This document shows, piece after piece, positions 6,803 to 14,349 of a DNA stretch of 27,986 bases; within the stretch, counting starts at the first letter, position 1, and the number at the start of each line of letters is the position of its first letter. The notes under the pieces are model-generated. The model was not told the origin of the DNA and did no database searches. It was given only the letters and a program-made list of their open reading frames with translations. The stretch comes from Candidatus Melainabacteria bacterium (GTDB lineage Bacteria; Cyanobacteriota; Vampirovibrionia; LMEP-6097): positions 324-28,309 of the forward strand of contig JAPPOW010000201.1 of the NCBI GenBank assembly GCA_028817775.1. The letters run 5' to 3'. Made by a program: the position numbers and the translations under genes.

Positions 6803-7537
6803 GTGACCTCAAAACTCCTAATAATCGCTGGCACCCATGGACAAGAACCCCAATCTTGTTTTGTAGCTCGTAAATTAGTAGAGCTATTTAAACTTGAACT
6901 CAAATCTTCAGAGCCTTTTGATTTTTATCAAGGCGAAGTGATAGATATCATCCCAGATCTCAATCGCTATGGATTGGAGCACTCTTGCCGAGGCAACGCT
7001 AATGGGGTTGATCTCAATCGTAATATGCCCACAAGTAATTGGTCTGAGGATCATAGTCATCCAGATTACTATCCAGGTACTAGCCCAGGCTCTGAAGTCG
7101 AGACTCAAGCTCTACTCAATATAATTAAACTTCGGCATTCTGCAAAACAAAGTTTTACTAGTAATGCCGACACAAAAAAAATTGAAACCGTGCAAAGCAC
7201 GTGTTTCACAAAGAATCTAAATGACTTTAAAGCTGAAGCACACGGATTAATTATTTCTATTCACACAAATCACTTTATAGCTAATGCTAACGAACCCCAA
7301 TTAAACTATGATGGCTCAGAAAAATCATTAGCTCTAGCACAAAAGCTTGCCGATGAGCTCAAGCTACCACTAACAAGAGACATTGGCTATCCAACACCTG
7401 GCTCTTTGGGTAGTTACTGTTTAGAAAATAATATTGACTGTATGACACTTGAGCTTGACGATAACTTAGATAACGAAGCAAGTTGGCAGAGATACGGCAA
7501 AGCGTTATGTTATCCCTTCCGGGTTGTAACGCCGTAA
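6803..7537 (+). CDS. M14-type zinc carboxypeptidase / aspartoacylase-like protein
   Basis: The zinc site of the M14/succinylglutamate desuccinylase superfamily can be traced: AGTHGQE (His12, Glu15) and SIHTNH (His154). The substrate-anchoring GVDLNRN (Arg73) is present, as is a likely catalytic Glu in LELDD (Glu217). The GSEVET segment is also typical of this group. At 244 residues it is short, like murein-peptide amidase MpaA-type enzymes, so a role in trimming cell-wall peptides is possible but not shown. No signal peptide is seen. GTG 6803 is chosen because the family starts directly at the first beta strand and the -10-like box is adjacent. The final residues (LCYPFRVVTP) and the stop codon are encoded by the left arm of a 41-base perfect palindrome, so the natural C-terminus may have been replaced. 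Confidence 0.75.
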   Translation: MTSKLLIIAGTHGQEPQSCFVARKLVELFKLELKSSEPFDFYQGEVIDIIPDLNRYGLEHSCRGNANGVDLNRNMPTSNWSEDHSHPDYYPGTSPGSEVETQALLNIIKLRHSAKQSFTSNADTKKIETVQSTCFTKNLNDFKAEAHGLIISIHTNHFIANANEPQLNYDGSEKSLALAQKLADELKLPLTRDIGYPTPGSLGSYCLENNIDCMTLELDDNLDNEASWQRYGKALCYPFRVVTP

Positions 7538-7600
7538 CGCTTTATCATTACGTATTAGCAAAGCGTTACGGCGTTACAACCCGGAAGGGATAACATAACG
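7503..7600. repeat. Perfect 41-bp inverted repeat, family D
   Basis: Arms at 7503-7543 and 7560-7600 are perfect reverse complements, with a 16-base loop at 7544-7559. The left arm contains the end of the carboxypeptidase gene. The right arm ends 2 bases before the -10-like box of the phosphorylase gene. It would form a very strong hairpin and may end upstream transcription. Confidence 0.9.
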
Positions 7601-7601
7601 T

Positions 7602-7607
7602 TACAAT
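7602..7607 (+). promoter_or_regulatory. Possible -10 box of the nucleoside phosphorylase gene
   Basis: TACAAT (5 of 6 to consensus) ends 7 bases before ATG 7615, predicting a leaderless mRNA. It begins directly after the 41-bp palindrome. Confidence 0.45.
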
Positions 7608-7614
7608 ATACGGA

Positions 7615-8319
7615 ATGTCCTTGGTAGAAATCAAAAACTCCAACTGCAAACGCGCCATCATCCTTGGTTCTGGTGTCTCTGTCTACGAGGGCAAAGAACC
7701 GGTGGCTTCTATTCCTTATGCTGAAATTCCCAACTGGCCTCTCGGTAAAGTCAAAGGTCACAAAGGGGTATTGGATATTTACGATGATCTTTGGGTTTTG
7801 CGTGGTCGTGCTCATCTCTATGAAGGTTTCACTTGGCAGCAAGCTTGTTTCCCAACTCAATTTCTAATTGATCATGGCATCGAAGAGCTGATAGTTACTA
7901 ATTCTGCTGGTGGTATTAATCCAAAGTTTGAAATTGGTGATCTAATGCAAATCACTGGCTATCTAGATTTCATCAAGCCAGGCAAAGCGCGCGGTAATCT
8001 TGAAGCACTCACTCAAAAAACAATTGAGTTTCAATCAGAGCAGCTTGCTACTAATCACCATGGAGTTTATGTAGCAGTACATGGACCAAACTACGAGTCT
8101 GATGCTGAAGTTTCACTATTTAGAAATCTTGGAGCTGATGCCGTTGGTATGTCGACTGCTCCAGAGATTGAAACAGCGGTCAAAGCTGGAATTAAAATAA
8201 CGGCAGTTAGCATAATAACTAATGTCTATGGCAAAACCGAAGATCTAGGCCACGAGGGTGTTTTGGCAGCAGCCAAGTCAGCAAGTGCTAAACTTACTAA
8301 CTTACTAGGAATTGACTAA
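7615..8319 (+). CDS. Purine nucleoside phosphorylase (class I, trimeric type)
   Basis: Phosphorolysis of purine nucleosides to base and ribose 1-phosphate in purine salvage. Recognisable family segments are ILGSGVSVYEGK (phosphate loop), GRAHLYEG (usually GRFHxYEG), LIVTNSAGGINPKFEIGDLM, the substrate-binding GPNYESDAEV and DAVGMSTAPE, and the late Asn in TNVYG. The last of these differs from the usual TNxAxG, so base preference may be altered. At 234 residues it is somewhat shorter than typical (about 270), mainly in loop regions. A methylthioadenosine phosphorylase role is conceivable since a spermidine synthase is nearby, but the motifs fit purine nucleoside phosphorylase better. The stop codon TAA shares a base with the ATG of panB (TAATG), so the pair is translationally coupled. 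Confidence 0.85.
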   Translation: MSLVEIKNSNCKRAIILGSGVSVYEGKEPVASIPYAEIPNWPLGKVKGHKGVLDIYDDLWVLRGRAHLYEGFTWQQACFPTQFLIDHGIEELIVTNSAGGINPKFEIGDLMQITGYLDFIKPGKARGNLEALTQKTIEFQSEQLATNHHGVYVAVHGPNYESDAEVSLFRNLGADAVGMSTAPEIETAVKAGIKITAVSIITNVYGKTEDLGHEGVLAAAKSASAKLTNLLGID

Positions 8320-9092
8320 TGCCAAAGTTAACAATGCTAACTGCCTATGATTTCAACACAGCAAGAGCTCTTGCTGAGGCTGGTATTGATTATATTCTAG
8401 TTGGTGACTCACTTGCCATGGTTGGTCTAGGCTATACTGACACCAAACAAGTAAGCCTTGGTGAAATGCTTATTGCCACTCGAGCCGTCAGACGCGGAGC
8501 GCCTGAAGCCAAGGTTATTACCGACCTACCACTCAAAGCAGCTAGTAAAAAAATCAATGTTGCCCTCAAAGCAGCAGAGCAAATCATTATTGCTGGTGCC
8601 AATATAGTCAAAGTCGAGAATGCTGAGAAGAACACTTTACGTATCATCAATAAAATGCGCGAAGAAAGAATTGAAGTCATGGGACATATTGGTTATACAC
8701 CTCAGACTTTTGACAAACCAATCTTGGTCAAGGATAGAGAAAAGCTAATTGAAGATGCCCGTAAACTGGAAGAAGCTGGAGTGATGGGAATAGTACTAGA
8801 AATGGTGCCTAGTGAAATTGCACAAGAAATCACAGAGATGCTCAGCATACCAACAATCGGTATTGGTGCCGGCTCAGCTACTAGTGGACAAGTTTTAGTC
8901 TCTGATGATATGCTTGGTCGTTACAATTGCATCAATCCTAAATTCCTGCGCCGCTATGCCAATCAATATGGTGAGATGGTTTCAGCTTTCAAAGAATATA
9001 TTGAAGATGTGAAATCTGGGAGTTTCCCTAATGAAACGGAGTCCTATAATAATGGGCAGATGGTTGCTTCGCAACCTGCATATGGAGCATAG
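8319..9092 (+). CDS. panB: 3-methyl-2-oxobutanoate hydroxymethyltransferase
   Basis: First step of pantothenate (coenzyme A) synthesis: ketopantoate from 2-oxoisovalerate and 5,10-methylene-tetrahydrofolate. The TIM-barrel signatures are present: LTAYDFNTARALAEAGIDYI, LVGDSLAMVGLGY, a DLPLKA segment in place of the common DMPF, VKVEN, VMGHIGYTPQ, LEMVP and IPTIGIGAG...GQVLVSDDMLG. Length (257) is close to the family norm of about 265. The start overlaps the phosphorylase stop by one base. The last residues (MVASQPAYGA) are encoded by a hairpin (GGTTGCTTCGCAACC, 9062-9076) and the edge of a family C palindrome, so the C-terminus looks repeat-derived. No panC or panD lies in the window. Confidence 0.92.
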   Translation: MPKLTMLTAYDFNTARALAEAGIDYILVGDSLAMVGLGYTDTKQVSLGEMLIATRAVRRGAPEAKVITDLPLKAASKKINVALKAAEQIIIAGANIVKVENAEKNTLRIINKMREERIEVMGHIGYTPQTFDKPILVKDREKLIEDARKLEEAGVMGIVLEMVPSEIAQEITEMLSIPTIGIGAGSATSGQVLVSDDMLGRYNCINPKFLRRYANQYGEMVSAFKEYIEDVKSGSFPNETESYNNGQMVASQPAYGA

Positions 9093-9195
9093 CTCCTGCA
9101 GATGCTTCGCTGCTGTTAATTCCTGAATCTTCCAGCAAGGCGAAGCCATTTGCAGGCACAAAGTGCCATAGGCAGGGAGCAAAGCGACCATATGC
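9078..9195. repeat. Compound palindrome, family C, second copy
   Basis: GCATATGG at 9078-9085 pairs with CCATATGC at 9188-9195. Inside, CCTGCAGATGCTTCGC pairs imperfectly with GCGAAGCCATTTGCAGG. The right part (GGCAGGGAG..AAGCGACCA) resembles the right part of the element at 6623-6781. It lies between the convergent panB and 9202-10470 genes and overlaps the end of panB. Confidence 0.7.
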
Positions 9196-9201
9196 CCAAA
9201 A

Positions 9202-10470
9202 CTAAGCAACCATTGCATATTGCTTTTCACTAAGCACTGGTCTCGCTAATTCAACTGCTGGAGCTTTTTTGATGTCCGTATCATGGTATTCAATCTGATC
9301 CCCCTCATTTGATTTCTTACTAGAACGGTTGAGATAGAGACCTACACCAATATTGTAAGCAGCCATCGAGAAGTTAGACCATGAGAGAATTAGATTAAGC
9401 ATTTTCTGCGGTAAGAAGCGCTGAACTATATCCATATAGGTGTTGACTGTAAGGAACATAGCGGAGATATTGAAATCTGGTTCTGGGTGACCAAAGAGCG
9501 CGATGTCAGCAACTGTACCACCAAGGTTGCGAACAGCACCACCAAGTTTGTAGAAAATATTTTTATTGGCTTTACCAAGGTAACCTAAGATCGAACCAAA
9601 AATCATCAAGTAACCACTCAGTGCATCAGTGTGCCCCTTGTCTCTATTCTCATCACCTTTGAATAATTGCTTAATTGCAATCAAACCACTCTCTTCAAGG
9701 AATTTTTCAAAACGTCCACGATAATTGCCATTGTCCGAATTAAAGAGTTCAAGCACAGAATTAAATTTAAATTTAGCTAGGAATTCAGTAAGTTTGGTTT
9801 TGATATTATCAGCATTCAAACCAGTCAAGAAGCGGCGTCCAGCACCAAAGCCACCTGTAATATTTTCCTTGAATAGTTTACGCATCGCCATCATATTAAG
9901 ATCCAGATCTTGACCTTGAGTCGGCGGCTTGGCTTTGGAATCAGTAACATCAATATTGTACTTCTGCTTTGCAAGCTCATTGTAAATCCCCTCTTGCGAG
10001 CCAACTAATTGTGAAATACCAAGTCCAAGACCACGAGCCAAACCAAGATCTTCAATACGTTTCTCAGCAACAATAAATAAAGGTTCGATGAATCTTGCCA
10101 GTGCTTCAACAAGTCGATTTTTCTTCCAAGCTTCCCAAGTTTCATGCATACACTGAGCTGTCAGTAAAACTTTAGAAGTGTTGAGAGCAACAGCATCCAT
10201 GGTTGATCTCTCATTGGATCTGAAATGAAAAATATGGTTGAAGAAACTTGCCATATGCAAGACTGCTGTCAAACCAATGCCATATTTTTTGAGAAAACTA
10301 ATAAAGCGGTAGACTGAATCATTTCCTTCTTCAGCTTGCTTCGACTCGGTCTGATTTTCAAATTCAGATTCTATTTGAGGATTTTCTTGCACGCGCTGAT
10401 CAAACTGCTGGCGAAAATCAGGTATGCCAGCAGGCTCCCAAGGCTTGATTGTTGGCCCGGTGCTCTGCAT
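9202..10470 (-). CDS. Orphan 422-residue protein, possibly membrane-associated
   Basis: Not recognised. The N-terminal 70 residues are polar and probably disordered (Glu/Gln/Ser-rich). The rest is largely helical, with moderately hydrophobic segments such as YGIGLTAVLHMASFFNHIF, a Gly/Leu-rich LGLARGLGLGISQLVG, and ALSGYLMIFGSILGYLG. A tail containing SMAAYNIGVGLYLN precedes a short Lys/Asp-rich end. There is no signal peptide and no catalytic motif that I know. The ATG at 10470 is chosen; a TTG at 10503 would add 11 residues, and neither has a good Shine-Dalgarno. It is transcribed alone, convergent with panB and divergent from the micro-protein gene. A peripheral or integral membrane protein is the most that can be said. 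Confidence 0.7.
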   Translation of the reverse strand: MQSTGPTIKPWEPAGIPDFRQQFDQRVQENPQIESEFENQTESKQAEEGNDSVYRFISFLKKYGIGLTAVLHMASFFNHIFHFRSNERSTMDAVALNTSKVLLTAQCMHETWEAWKKNRLVEALARFIEPLFIVAEKRIEDLGLARGLGLGISQLVGSQEGIYNELAKQKYNIDVTDSKAKPPTQGQDLDLNMMAMRKLFKENITGGFGAGRRFLTGLNADNIKTKLTEFLAKFKFNSVLELFNSDNGNYRGRFEKFLEESGLIAIKQLFKGDENRDKGHTDALSGYLMIFGSILGYLGKANKNIFYKLGGAVRNLGGTVADIALFGHPEPDFNISAMFLTVNTYMDIVQRFLPQKMLNLILSWSNFSMAAYNIGVGLYLNRSSKKSNEGDQIEYHDTDIKKAPAVELARPVLSEKQYAMVA

Positions 10471-10522
10471 TATCTTTGTTTTGTCATCACATTTTTGACT
10501 CAAGTCAGGAATGTGTCAATAT

Positions 10523-10531
10523 ATTTTAGCA
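10523..10531 (-). promoter_or_regulatory. Extended -10 promoter of the 9202-10470 gene
   Basis: On the minus strand this reads TGCTAAAAT (TG extension, 5 of 6 hexamer match). A transcript would start near 10516, about 46 bases before ATG 10470 or 13 before TTG 10503. An alternative with TTGACA at 10514-10519 is less likely because its -10 is poor. Confidence 0.4.
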
Positions 10532-10577
10532 TTTTAAATACCTAGTGGGGGTATAAAAGGCAATAAAGACGCCAATA

Positions 10578-10586
10578 TGCTAGTAT
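10578..10586 (+). promoter_or_regulatory. Extended -10 promoter of the micro-protein gene
   Basis: TGCTAGTAT lies 22 bases before ATG 10609, giving a leader of about 15 bases that contains the GGAG ribosome-binding site at 10596-10599. Confidence 0.5.
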
Positions 10587-10608
10587 TTACACCCTGGAGC
10601 TAACGAAA

Positions 10609-10707
10609 ATGAGTAAGAAAATCAATCCTAATAAGCAACAACGTGGCGTCAAAAGAGCAGCCAAGGTAGCTAAGCGTAAGGCCAAAAAGGCAAAGTTAGC
10701 TTCCTAA
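10609..10707 (+). CDS. 32-residue, highly basic micro-protein
   Basis: ATG 10609 to TAA 10705-10707 encodes 32 residues beginning MSKKINPNKQQRG and ending KAKLAS. About 13 residues are Lys or Arg and none is Asp or Glu, so the protein would bind nucleic acid, most likely RNA or the ribosome. Support for a real gene: GGAG at 10596-10599 with 9 bases spacing, an extended -10 box upstream, and a palindromic repeat directly after the stop that could act as terminator. It has its own intergenic place between a divergent orphan and the DegT aminotransferase. It resembles short basic ribosome-associated proteins in composition only; no family is claimed. A chance ORF cannot be excluded. Confidence 0.6.
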   Translation: MSKKINPNKQQRGVKRAAKVAKRKAKKAKLAS

Positions 10708-10709
10708 TT

Positions 10710-10797
10710 CGTCATTGCGAGCATAGCGAAGCAACCCAATGCACCCGCAAGATGGTCCACTAGATTGCTTCGGTCATTTCATTCCCTCGCAATGACG
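10710..10797. repeat. Palindromic element family B, full intergenic copy
   Basis: It starts CGTCATTGCGAGC..GCGAAGCAA and ends with TGCTTCGG...CTCGCAATGACG, the inverted form. It is about 88 bases, between the micro-protein stop and the DegT aminotransferase. Confidence 0.85.
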
Positions 10798-10812
10798 GCA
10801 TAAACTCTAGAT

Positions 10813-11991
10813 ATGGCCGTATCAACCAGCAGCAAAATACCTTTACTTAATATCAAAGCCCAGTACGCTAAGCTTCAAACTGAAATTGAGCAAGCGGTAC
10901 TAGAGGTGCTTAGGTCTGGACATTATGTACTTGGACCACAAACCAAGGCTTTTGAAAAAGAAGCTAGTCAATTTTTAGCAGCCAAGCATGCAATCACTTG
11001 CGCTAATGGTTCTGATGCACTTTACTTAGCCTTGCTAGCGCTCGACATCAAGCCGGGTGATGAAGTGATCACTACTCCATTTACTTTCGCTGCAACAGCA
11101 GAAGCCATTGAACAAGTTGGTGCCAAGACTGTATTCGCTGATATTGATCCAAATACTTTTAATATCGACCCGCAAGAAATTGAGAAAAAAATCACGCCGC
11201 AAACCAAGGCTGTAATTGTGGTTCACCTATATGGGCAAGCTGCTGCCATGAATGAAATTATGGCAATTGCCCGCAAGCATAAGCTTAAAGTGATTGAAGA
11301 TGCCGCTCAAGCCTTTGGTACTAAGTATTGTTACCAAGGAGATCCTGACGTCACAGATGTCATCTTGAGCCCTTCAGGGCGTCAAGATCCCATCGCTCCT
11401 CAGGATGACAGACCCGTGGGTTCAATTGCTGACATCGGTACCTTTAGTTTTTATCCAACCAAAAATTTATCAGCTGCCGGTGATGCTGGCATGCTTGCCA
11501 CTAACTCTGATGAGCTAGCTGCAAGGCTAAGAAGAATTAGAGTACACGGTTCTGACAGACGCTACTACCATGATGAGCTTGGAGTCAACTCACGTATGGA
11601 TGAGATTCAAGCTGCGATCTTGCGTATCAAGCTTAAGCATATTGAGAGCTGGAATAATCGCCGTGGACAAATTGCTGAAATCTATAAACAAGGCATCACT
11701 AGGTATCAATGCCCTCAGTGCATCCCAGAATCTAATCATATCTACCATCAGTTCACAATTAAAGTAACTGAAGGACGTGATGAACTCAAAACCAAACTTG
11801 CTGAGCAAGATATAGCTTCTGAGATTTATTACCCACTACCACTACATATGCAGAAATTATTTGAGCACCTGGGACACAAGCCAGAAGATTTCCCCAACTC
11901 ACTTGAAGCAGCTCAAACTATTCTTTGTTTACCAATTTTTCCTGAATTAACTGATGATGAAGCTAGAATAGTAGTTGAAGCACTACAATGA
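10813..11991 (+). CDS. DegT/DnrJ/EryC1/StrS-family sugar aminotransferase with repeat insertion
   Basis: PLP-dependent aminotransferase acting on a nucleotide-activated keto-sugar, usually for surface glycans. Family motifs: PLLNIKAQYAKL and LRSGHYVLGPQTKAFEKE at the N-terminus, CANGSDALYLAL, GDEVITTPFTFAATAEAI, the PLP-ring motif VIEDAAQAFG, the Schiff-base lysine in SFYPTKNLSAAGDAGM (Lys217), and RVHGSDRRYYHDELGVNSRMDEIQAA. Residues about 177-199 lie between KY and RPVGS, where homologues have a short turn, and are encoded by a family A palindromic element in frame. The insertion is close to but not in the active-site motifs. The gene overlaps the following GH16 gene (ATGA). Which sugar is used cannot be told. 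Confidence 0.92.
   Translation: MAVSTSSKIPLLNIKAQYAKLQTEIEQAVLEVLRSGHYVLGPQTKAFEKEASQFLAAKHAITCANGSDALYLALLALDIKPGDEVITTPFTFAATAEAIEQVGAKTVFADIDPNTFNIDPQEIEKKITPQTKAVIVVHLYGQAAAMNEIMAIARKHKLKVIEDAAQAFGTKYCYQGDPDVTDVILSPSGRQDPIAPQDDRPVGSIADIGTFSFYPTKNLSAAGDAGMLATNSDELAARLRRIRVHGSDRRYYHDELGVNSRMDEIQAAILRIKLKHIESWNNRRGQIAEIYKQGITRYQCPQCIPESNHIYHQFTIKVTEGRDELKTKLAEQDIASEIYYPLPLHMQKLFEHLGHKPEDFPNSLEAAQTILCLPIFPELTDDEARIVVEALQ
11341..11410 (+). repeat. Palindromic element family A inside the aminotransferase gene
   Basis: GATCCTGACGTC begins the element and GCTCCTCAGGATGACA ends it, with an internal CTTGAGCCCTTCAGGGCGTCAAGAT hairpin region split around 11362-11388. It is read through in frame, giving a GDPDVTDVIL...PQDDR peptide. 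Confidence 0.8.
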
Positions 11992-13223
11992 AACACCTAC
12001 TGATTCTAATCCCACTTGTCATCCTGAGCTCCCTAGGAGCGTCAGGATCCCCATACCAAGTTGGTAACGATGAGATCCTGACGTCGTCTTCGACTCCTCA
12101 GGATGACAGCCATCCTCCAATCTCTGGAGACTGGCAACTAGTCTTCGAAGATAATTTTGATTACTTCGACACTAGCAAGTGGAACGCTGATCTTCCCAAT
12201 CAACGCAAAAGTGTCGGCAGCAGCGATGCTTGTTTCTTTATCCCAGAAAATGTCCAAGCTAAAGACGGCAAGCTTGAACTAATCTCACGCAAACAAAAAC
12301 TCAAATTCAAAAACAAACACGGCAAGGCTATTAAGAAAAAATACAGCTCCGGACAAATCAATAGATACGCTAAGTTTGCTCAAACTTATGGTTACTTTGA
12401 AGCTCGTATGAAGCTACCTCGCTCACGTGGTTTGTGGCCTGCTTTTTGGTTGATGCCAAACCGTATCAGCCCAAAGATTTGGTCAACCTTTAGAGAAGAA
12501 GATGGTCAAGGTATGGAAATCGATATTATGGAGCACCTTACTGAGTGGGGACCAGATAGATTTCATTACGCCGCTCACTGGGATGGTAACAAAGACGAGC
12601 GTCAGTCAATTGGCGCTGCTTACCGCAAAGCTAGCGAGAGTGAATATAGAAATTTTGGACTCTATTGGGAAAAGAATCTACTGATTTGGTTTATCGATGG
12701 TCAAGAAATCAGAAGATGGGAAAGTGAACGTATCGCAGATATCCCATTGCACATATTGCTAAGCACTGAGATGGGTGGCTGGGCAACTAATCGTATCAAA
12801 AACCTACCAGCAACTACCTATATCGATTATGTCAAAGTTTGGTCAGGCAAAGCTCAATTAAATCCAATCGCAGACTACGGCACAGAGTACACTAAGCGCC
12901 AAGGCAAGTGGAAGGACAAGGGCTGCTATTTAATCAGCCGCAAAAAAGATTCAAGTCTAACTTGGCAGCCAAAGATCACTCCAGGTAGATATAAAATTTA
13001 TGCCAAGTGGCCTGAGACCAAAAAGAAACTCAAAGCTCCAGCTAAATTCGTAATCAAGCACTCTAATGGCAAAAAAGAAATCGTGGTTAACCAAAAACTC
13101 AATGCTAATTATTGGTATCCACTAGGTAAATTCACCCTAGGCGCTGATCATCAAATAGAATTAAAAGCCCAAAACAAAGCTAAAGTTCTAATTTCAGCTA
13201 TTCGCTATGAAAAACAAAGATAA
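11988..13223 (+). CDS. Secreted family 16 glycoside hydrolase with C-terminal golvesin-like domain
   Basis: Probable beta-glucan or related glycan endo-hydrolase. The GH16 catalytic motif is MEIDIMEHL (Glu177 nucleophile, Asp179, Glu182 acid/base). Flanking signatures are WQLVFEDNFDYFDTSKWNAD, YGYFEARMKLPRSRGLWPAFW and FHYAAHWDG. After about residue 290 a separate beta domain (for example TPGRYKIYAKWPE...WYPLGKFTL...LISAIRYE) resembles golvesin/Xly-type carbohydrate-binding domains. The N-terminus (MKHLLILIPLVILSSLGASG) looks like a signal peptide, but from about residue 10 to 40 it is encoded by a family A palindromic element, so half the signal peptide is repeat-derived. The start overlaps the aminotransferase stop (ATGA), suggesting that the two act on one surface glycan. 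Confidence 0.9.
   Translation: MKHLLILIPLVILSSLGASGSPYQVGNDEILTSSSTPQDDSHPPISGDWQLVFEDNFDYFDTSKWNADLPNQRKSVGSSDACFFIPENVQAKDGKLELISRKQKLKFKNKHGKAIKKKYSSGQINRYAKFAQTYGYFEARMKLPRSRGLWPAFWLMPNRISPKIWSTFREEDGQGMEIDIMEHLTEWGPDRFHYAAHWDGNKDERQSIGAAYRKASESEYRNFGLYWEKNLLIWFIDGQEIRRWESERIADIPLHILLSTEMGGWATNRIKNLPATTYIDYVKVWSGKAQLNPIADYGTEYTKRQGKWKDKGCYLISRKKDSSLTWQPKITPGRYKIYAKWPETKKKLKAPAKFVIKHSNGKKEIVVNQKLNANYWYPLGKFTLGADHQIELKAQNKAKVLISAIRYEKQR
12017..12108 (+). repeat. Palindromic element family A, full copy, encoding the GH16 signal-peptide region
   Basis: TGTCATCCTGAGCTCC...GCGTCAGGATCC forms the first half and GATCCTGACGTCG...CTCCTCAGGATGACA the second. All 92 bases are in frame with the GH16 gene, in a different frame from the copy in speE. 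Confidence 0.88.
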
Positions 13224-13227
13224 AGCA

Positions 13228-13236
13228 TGTTATTAT
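13228..13236 (+). promoter_or_regulatory. Extended -10 promoter of the 189-residue orphan
   Basis: TGTTATTAT (TG extension, 5 of 6 hexamer match) ends 7 bases before ATG 13244, so the mRNA is predicted to be leaderless. It lies just after the GH16 stop. Confidence 0.55.
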
Positions 13237-13243
13237 CTAAATC

Positions 13244-13813
13244 ATGCCTAGAGCAAGTCATATCCGTAGTCTATTAAACAACCCAAATGCTGATGCTGAT
13301 CTTAAAGCTAGATATCGCATGCGGGCAGTGGCCAATGGTGCAGCTGGTAACGCCCAGGGAGCTATAAGCCGCAAAAGTTTAAAACAAATGGCACGGGCAA
13401 ATCCAATGCCTAAGGATTTTATTCATATTGAAGCTGAGCCAGCTTTGAAAGAAATTGATACAGCTTTGAAGCAGTCATCAATGAAAGACAAAACAAAAGC
13501 TCAGCTTGAACTATTACGCGAAACAATAGTCCGAGGTAGCGTTGGTGGATTACTACAAATTTGTCTCGGTGCCTACCATCCCCTCAGCCCTAGGGTTGAA
13601 GAAATCCTGATGAAACACGCTGTCGTAGAAAGTGCTGATGATCAAATAGATAGAATTATTAGTCATCACCAAGATGCACAAGCATGCACTAGAGCCATGG
13701 TTAGACCAGCAGCGGTTAGAAAGCCAGGAAGAGATGAGATTTTATTAGAAAGAATACCTCGTGAGAGCGAGTCTAAATTACAAGAAGCTATCGCTAAACT
13801 TGAGGTAGCTTAG
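13244..13813 (+). CDS. Orphan 189-residue helical protein
   Basis: Not recognised. The protein is soluble, basic at the N-terminus (MPRASHIRSLLNN, YRMRAVANGAAGN) and helical throughout. A Gly-containing segment, ETIVRGSVGGLLQICLGAYHP, lies at about 112-132 and a polar C-terminal helix follows. No signal peptide, membrane helix or known catalytic motif is visible. It has its own extended -10 promoter and no Shine-Dalgarno. Its stop codon at 13811-13813 abuts, with no spacing, the stop of the convergent 13814-14314 gene. Ala-rich composition and helical style resemble the orphans at 17731-18489 and 19785-20888, which may be lineage-specific proteins. Confidence 0.7.
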   Translation: MPRASHIRSLLNNPNADADLKARYRMRAVANGAAGNAQGAISRKSLKQMARANPMPKDFIHIEAEPALKEIDTALKQSSMKDKTKAQLELLRETIVRGSVGGLLQICLGAYHPLSPRVEEILMKHAVVESADDQIDRIISHHQDAQACTRAMVRPAAVRKPGRDEILLERIPRESESKLQEAIAKLEVA

Positions 13814-14314
13814 TTACGAATCAGAGTCGGAAGAAATCCCAGGAAGCAAAAGACCTAGAGCGTTCGGGTTAGAGCCTTGGGTTATGTCTTTCCAAGCCTT
13901 ACCCATAGTTGCAAAGAGGCTCTGCTTCACAGAAGCTGCACCATCATCACTTAATACCTCAAGGTTACGATCAAAATCCCATCCATTGAAATGCATGGTA
14001 TGGATCGAATCCAAAATCAAATCAACTCTCTCTCTAAGTGAAATTAAAAATTTCTTCAAGCTCGACATATTCGTGTTAGCCACAAAATCTTCTTTATGGG
14101 TATCTAAAAGATGCTCGCCAAGTTGTGCATTAGTAAGAAGGCTAGAGTCGGTAGTCACCATCGCAAGATCACCAACCGGCAATAAATCGTCAACCTGAGG
14201 TCTAGTGTGAGTCTGACCGATTCTTTTTGCAGCATTTTGGACTGTGTCCTTGCTACGGAATTGTTTCTGAACTATATTAAAATTGCCAAAACTTGAGACT
14301 GGGAGATACTGCAT
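13814..14314 (-). CDS. Orphan 166-residue protein
   Basis: Not recognised. From ATG 14314 the product begins MQYLPVSSFGNFNIVQKQF and ends LLLPGISSDSDS. It is soluble and acidic at the end, with a helical middle (SSLKKFLISLRERVDLILDSI) and no catalytic motif or membrane segment that I can see. A TTG at 14353 overlapping the stop of the upstream GNAT gene (TTGA) would add 13 residues (MIWQLGACYDEPI). That extension looks like non-coding sequence, so the ATG is preferred; coupling to the GNAT gene keeps the TTG possible. It is probably co-transcribed with the GNAT gene. Confidence 0.6.
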   Translation of the reverse strand: MQYLPVSSFGNFNIVQKQFRSKDTVQNAAKRIGQTHTRPQVDDLLPVGDLAMVTTDSSLLTNAQLGEHLLDTHKEDFVANTNMSSLKKFLISLRERVDLILDSIHTMHFNGWDFDRNLEVLSDDGAASVKQSLFATMGKAWKDITQGSNPNALGLLLPGISSDSDS

Positions 14315-14349
14315 AATAGGCTCATCATAACATGCGCCTAACTGCCAAA

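Noticed and set aside
9078..9195. Insertion sequence between panB and the orphan
   Set aside because: There is no transposase and the element is only about 120 bases; it fits a non-autonomous palindromic repeat better.
10545..10560. TATAAAAGG as a eukaryote-like TATA box
   Set aside because: The surrounding genes are plainly bacterial and a better bacterial extended -10 box lies at 10578-10586.
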